Below, one piece after another: positions 61,453 through 64,000 of a stretch of 64,000 nucleotides of DNA. How positions within the stretch are numbered: position 1 is the stretch's first letter; the number at the start of each line of letters is the position of its first letter. The translations under genes were made by a program, and so were the position numbers. The DNA is from Mycolicibacterium sediminis (lineage in GTDB: Bacteria > Actinomycetota > Actinomycetes > Mycobacteriales > Mycobacteriaceae). The notes beneath the pieces are model-generated. The model ran no database searches. It saw only the letters and a program-made list of their open reading frames with translations, and was not told the origin of the DNA. The stretch lies in assembly GCF_010731735.1 (NCBI RefSeq), contig NZ_AP022588.1, positions 3,844,001 through 3,908,000 on the forward strand. Reading direction: 5' to 3'.

Positions 61453-62360
61453 CGAGCGAGGACGTGCGAAGCGACGTGGTGGGGGAACCGGGGGACGGCA
61501 TCGACGTCGTCCTCGTCACCGGGCTGTCCGGGGCGGGCCGCGGGACCGCCGCGAAGGTGCTCGAGGACATCGGCTGGTACGTCGCCGACAACCTGCCGCC
61601 CGAACTGATCGCGCGGATGGTCGAACTCGGGTTGGCCGCGGGGTCGCGGATCACCCGCCTCGCGGTGGTGATGGACGTCCGCTCGCGGGGCTTCACCGGC
61701 GACCTCGACTGGGTGCGCAGCGACCTGGCGACCCGCAACATCTCGCCGCGGGTGCTGTTCCTCGAGGCGTCCGACGACATCCTGGTCCGCCGCTACGAGC
61801 AGAACCGCCGCAGCCACCCGCTGCAGGGCAATCACACGCTGGCCGAGGGCATCGCGGCCGAGCGTTCGCTGCTCGCCCCGGTGCGGGCGGCGGCCGACCT
61901 GGTCATCGACACCTCGAAGCTCTCGGTGCACGACCTGCGGGCCAGCATCGAGCGCGCGTTCAGCAGCGAGGCGGTGGCACACACCAGCGTCACCGTCGAG
62001 TCGTTCGGCTACAAGTACGGGCTGCCGATGGACGCCGACACCGTCATGGACGTCCGCTTCCTGCCCAACCCGCACTGGGTGGACGAACTCCGTCGGCACA
62101 CCGGACAGCATCCGGCGGTCCGCGACTACGTCCTGGGGCAACCCGGCGCGGAGGACTTCCTCGACACCTACCATCGCCTTCTGGGCGTCGTCATCGACGG
62201 ATACCGGCGGGAGGGGAAGCGCTACATGACCGTCGCCATCGGCTGCACCGGCGGCAAGCACCGCAGCGTCGCCATCGCCGAAGCCCTGGCGGCCCGCCTC
62301 GACGGCGGGGGAGACGAGCTGACCGTGCGGGTGCTGCACCGGGACATGGGTCGCGAATGA
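61449..62360 (+). CDS. rapZ: RNase adapter protein RapZ (YvcJ family nucleotide-binding protein)
   Basis: A 303-residue P-loop protein. The nucleotide motif reads GLSGAGRGT, with Arg replacing the Lys of GxSGAGKS as in other mycobacterial RapZ; WYVADNLPPELI follows. The C-terminal domain has FGYKYGLPMDADTVMDVRFLPNP and IGCTGGKHRSVAIAE, the RNA-binding/UDP-GlcNAc-sensing half. In enterobacteria it targets GlmZ to RNase E; actinobacterial targets are unknown. The first 15 residues include sequence near GCGAAGCG, a short relative of the dispersed repeat. It overlaps uvrC and yvcK by 4 bases each. Confidence 0.94.
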   Translation: MTSEDVRSDVVGEPGDGIDVVLVTGLSGAGRGTAAKVLEDIGWYVADNLPPELIARMVELGLAAGSRITRLAVVMDVRSRGFTGDLDWVRSDLATRNISPRVLFLEASDDILVRRYEQNRRSHPLQGNHTLAEGIAAERSLLAPVRAAADLVIDTSKLSVHDLRASIERAFSSEAVAHTSVTVESFGYKYGLPMDADTVMDVRFLPNPHWVDELRRHTGQHPAVRDYVLGQPGAEDFLDTYHRLLGVVIDGYRREGKRYMTVAIGCTGGKHRSVAIAEALAARLDGGGDELTVRVLHRDMGRE

Positions 62361-63370
62361 GCGCACGCATCGTCGCACTCGGTGGCGGGCACGGCCTATA
62401 CGCGACACTCTCGGCGGCGCGACGCATCACCCCGCACGTGACGGCGGTGGTGACGGTCGCCGACGACGGCGGGTCGTCCGGCCGGCTCCGCAACGAACTC
62501 GACGTCGTCCCCCCGGGCGACCTCCGAATGGCGTTGGCGGCGTTGGCCGCCGACAGCCCGCACGGACAGCTGTGGGCCACGATCATCCAGCACCGCTTCG
62601 GCGGCAGCGGGGCGCTCGCCGGACATCCCATCGGCAACCTGCTCCTCGCCGGGCTCAACGAGGTGCTCGCCGACCCCGTCGCGGCGCTCGACGAACTCGG
62701 CCGGGTCCTCGGCCTCAAGGGGCGGGTGCTCCCGATGTGCCCGATCGCGCTGCAGATCGAGGCCGACGTGGGCGGGCTCGAGTCCGACCCGCGGATGAGC
62801 CGCGTCATCCGCGGTCAGGTCGGCATCGCCACCACCGTGGGCAAGGTGCGCCGGGTCCGTCTCCTCCCGGGGAACCCACCCGCCACCCGGCAGGCCGTCG
62901 ACGCGATCATGGCGGCGGACCTGGTGGTCCTCGGGCCGGGATCCTGGTTCACCAGCGTGATCCCGCACGTGCTGGTCCCGCAGCTGGCGGCGGCGCTGCA
63001 GGCGACGACCGCGCGGCGGGCCGTCGTCCTCAACCTCGTCTCCGAGCCCGGGGAGACCGCCGGTTTCTCCGCCGAGCGGCATCTGCACGTGCTGGCCCAG
63101 CACGCACCGGGCTTCACCGTGCACGACATCGTCGTCGACGCGGCGAGCGTGCCCAGCGAACGCGAACGCGAACAACTGCGGCGCACCGCAGGCACTCTCG
63201 ACGCGTCGGTCGAGTTTGCTGACGTGTCGCGACCTGGTACACCATTACATGACCCGGCGCGTCTGGCCGCGGCTCTGGAACGGGTGCGACTGCGGGGGAC
63301 CGAATCCAGACCCCCGGCGCACCAGCCGACGACCATCACGCCTGCCATCCGGTCGGTCGACGAGAGGTGA
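62357..63370 (+). CDS. yvcK: YvcK/CuvA family gluconeogenesis and cell-wall factor
   Basis: A 337-residue Rossmann-like protein of the YvcK family, called CuvA in M. smegmatis, required for normal growth and shape on some carbon sources and, in Bacillus, binding UDP-GlcNAc. The nucleotide-sugar loop is ALGGGHGLYATLSA, then VADDGGSSGRLR, HPIGNLLLAGLNE and LGPGSWFTSVIPHVL. ATG 62357 overlaps the rapZ stop (ATGA). A 7-base gap leads to whiA. Its nearness to the MurL cassette is suggestive but also follows from conserved gene order. Confidence 0.94.
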   Translation: MSARIVALGGGHGLYATLSAARRITPHVTAVVTVADDGGSSGRLRNELDVVPPGDLRMALAALAADSPHGQLWATIIQHRFGGSGALAGHPIGNLLLAGLNEVLADPVAALDELGRVLGLKGRVLPMCPIALQIEADVGGLESDPRMSRVIRGQVGIATTVGKVRRVRLLPGNPPATRQAVDAIMAADLVVLGPGSWFTSVIPHVLVPQLAAALQATTARRAVVLNLVSEPGETAGFSAERHLHVLAQHAPGFTVHDIVVDAASVPSEREREQLRRTAGTLDASVEFADVSRPGTPLHDPARLAAALERVRLRGTESRPPAHQPTTITPAIRSVDER

Positions 63371-63377
63371 CTATTCC

Positions 63378-64000
63378 GTGGCGATGACTGCCGAGGTCAA
63401 GGACGAGCTGAGCCGACTGGTGATCAACTCGGTGAGCGCACGGCGTGCCGAGGTGGCGTCGCTGCTGCGCTTCGCGGGCGGGCTGCACATCGTCGCCGGC
63501 CGCGTCGTGGTCGAGGCAGAGGTCGATCTCGGGATCATCGCCCGCCGGCTCCGCAAGGACATCCACGACCTGTACGGCTACAACGCCGTCGTCCACGTGC
63601 TGTCGGCGACCGGCATCCGCAAGAGCACGCGGTACGTCGTGCGGGTGGCCCAGGACGGTGAGGCGCTGGCACGCCAGACCGGGTTGCTCGATCTGCGCGG
63701 CCGTCCCGTGCGCGGGTTGCCCGCGCAGGTGGTCGGCGGCAGCGTCGGGGATGCCGAGGCGGCGTGGCGCGGTGCGTTCCTGGCGCACGGGTCGCTGACC
63801 GAACCGGGCCGATCGTCCGCGCTGGAGGTGAGCTGCCCGGGACCGGAGGCGGCGCTGGCACTGGTCGGCGCGGCGCGGCGGTTGGGCGTCAGCGCGAAGG
63901 CGCGCGAGGTGCGCGGCGCGGACCGGGTCGTGGTCCGCGACGGCGAGGCCATCGGCGCCCTGCTGACCCGGATGGGCGCCCAGGACACCCGGTTGACGTG
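63378..64000 (+). CDS. whiA: DNA-binding regulator WhiA, 3' end cut by window
   Basis: The first 207 codons of WhiA are visible and the frame remains open at the window end. The start AMTAEVKDELSRLVINSVSARRA, read as TAEVKDELSRLV then SARRAEVASLLRFAGGLHI, and YLxxFLAHGSLTEPGRSSALEV-type segment (AFLAHGSLTEPGRSSALEVS) are the LAGLIDADG-like N-terminal domain. The C-terminal helix-turn-helix is outside the window. WhiA controls division and sporulation genes in actinobacteria. GTG 63378 or ATG 63384 can be the start; the latter gives MTAEVKDE as in related species. Confidence 0.94.
   Translation, partial: MAMTAEVKDELSRLVINSVSARRAEVASLLRFAGGLHIVAGRVVVEAEVDLGIIARRLRKDIHDLYGYNAVVHVLSATGIRKSTRYVVRVAQDGEALARQTGLLDLRGRPVRGLPAQVVGGSVGDAEAAWRGAFLAHGSLTEPGRSSALEVSCPGPEAALALVGAARRLGVSAKAREVRGADRVVVRDGEAIGALLTRMGAQDTRLT

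Noticed and set aside
61449..62360. Arg in place of Lys in the RapZ Walker A motif as a defect
   Set aside because: GLSGAGRGT is also found in M. tuberculosis RapZ, so it is a lineage feature and not a local mutation.

Overview
The window is about 64 kb of high-GC actinobacterial chromosome. Gene content and order are those of a rapidly growing mycobacterium (Mycolicibacterium type): mihF-gmk-rpoZ-coaBC-metK, lprG with the P55 pump inside the riboflavin genes, uvrC-rapZ-yvcK-whiA, and an aro cluster joined to efp-nusB. GTG starts are common, many neighbouring genes overlap by 1, 4 or 8 bases, and several genes have a TANNNT -10 hexamer only 6-9 bases before the start codon, as expected of mycobacterial leaderless transcripts. 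I see no rRNA, tRNA, CRISPR array, insertion sequence or prophage.

Layout. 1-5.6 kb: an overlapping operon of alpha-E protein (cut by the window edge), transglutaminase and zinc metallopeptidase, then a DUF4333 lipoprotein, DUF3097 and rarA, closed by an 18-bp-stem hairpin that can serve both strands. 5.7-11.1 kb: a GlsB-type stress membrane gene with a SigF-like promoter, yjbQ, alaS, ruvX, mltG. 11.1-18.7 kb: the shikimate genes aroE, aroC, aroK, aroB, aroQ with a lone prepilin-peptidase-like gene, then pepQ, efp and nusB. 18.7-20.9 kb: a minus-strand serine hydrolase and haloalkane dehalogenase. 21.0-29.7 kb: the UMP-synthesis operon pyrR-pyrB-pyrC-(membrane PH-like)-carA-carB-pyrF, headed by a leader hairpin that looks like a PyrR-controlled switch on the ribosome binding site. 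29.7-34.6 kb: a small secreted protein, a roughly 600-base gene-free stretch with a strong inverted repeat, then mihF, gmk, rpoZ, coaBC and metK. 34.7-39.9 kb: an accessory metabolic stretch with an acetamidase-like protein and an SDR on the plus strand and, facing them, two tandem HSL-type esterases with a Baeyer-Villiger-type monooxygenase. 40.0-45.1 kb: a YhhN-like membrane protein, a helicase-motif-deficient PriA, DUF2207 and LemA. 45.1-55.4 kb: fmt, rsmB, rpe and the riboflavin genes ribD, ribE, ribBA, ribH, interrupted by a small ORF and the divergent lprG-P55 operon. 55.9-59.4 kb: an accessory cell-wall cassette. 59.4-64 kb: uvrC, rapZ, yvcK and the first part of whiA.

The most unusual element is the cassette at 55901-59432. 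It holds a hypothetical protein that looks like a degenerate class IV aminotransferase, a MurL-type glycopeptidyl-glutamate epimerase and a MurD-like ligase whose glutamate-binding motifs are altered (MurD2 type). Together the last two would add L-glutamate to UDP-MurNAc-L-Ala and then invert it, a second route to D-glutamate in peptidoglycan that bypasses glutamate racemase. The cassette lies between the riboflavin genes and uvrC and has its own -10 element placed for leaderless transcription.

Other points for follow-up are the PyrR leader switch, the SigF-like promoter, the hairpin before mihF, a 25-bp dispersed repeat that appears to have lengthened the NusB N-terminus, and a possible ketone-to-ester-to-acid module.
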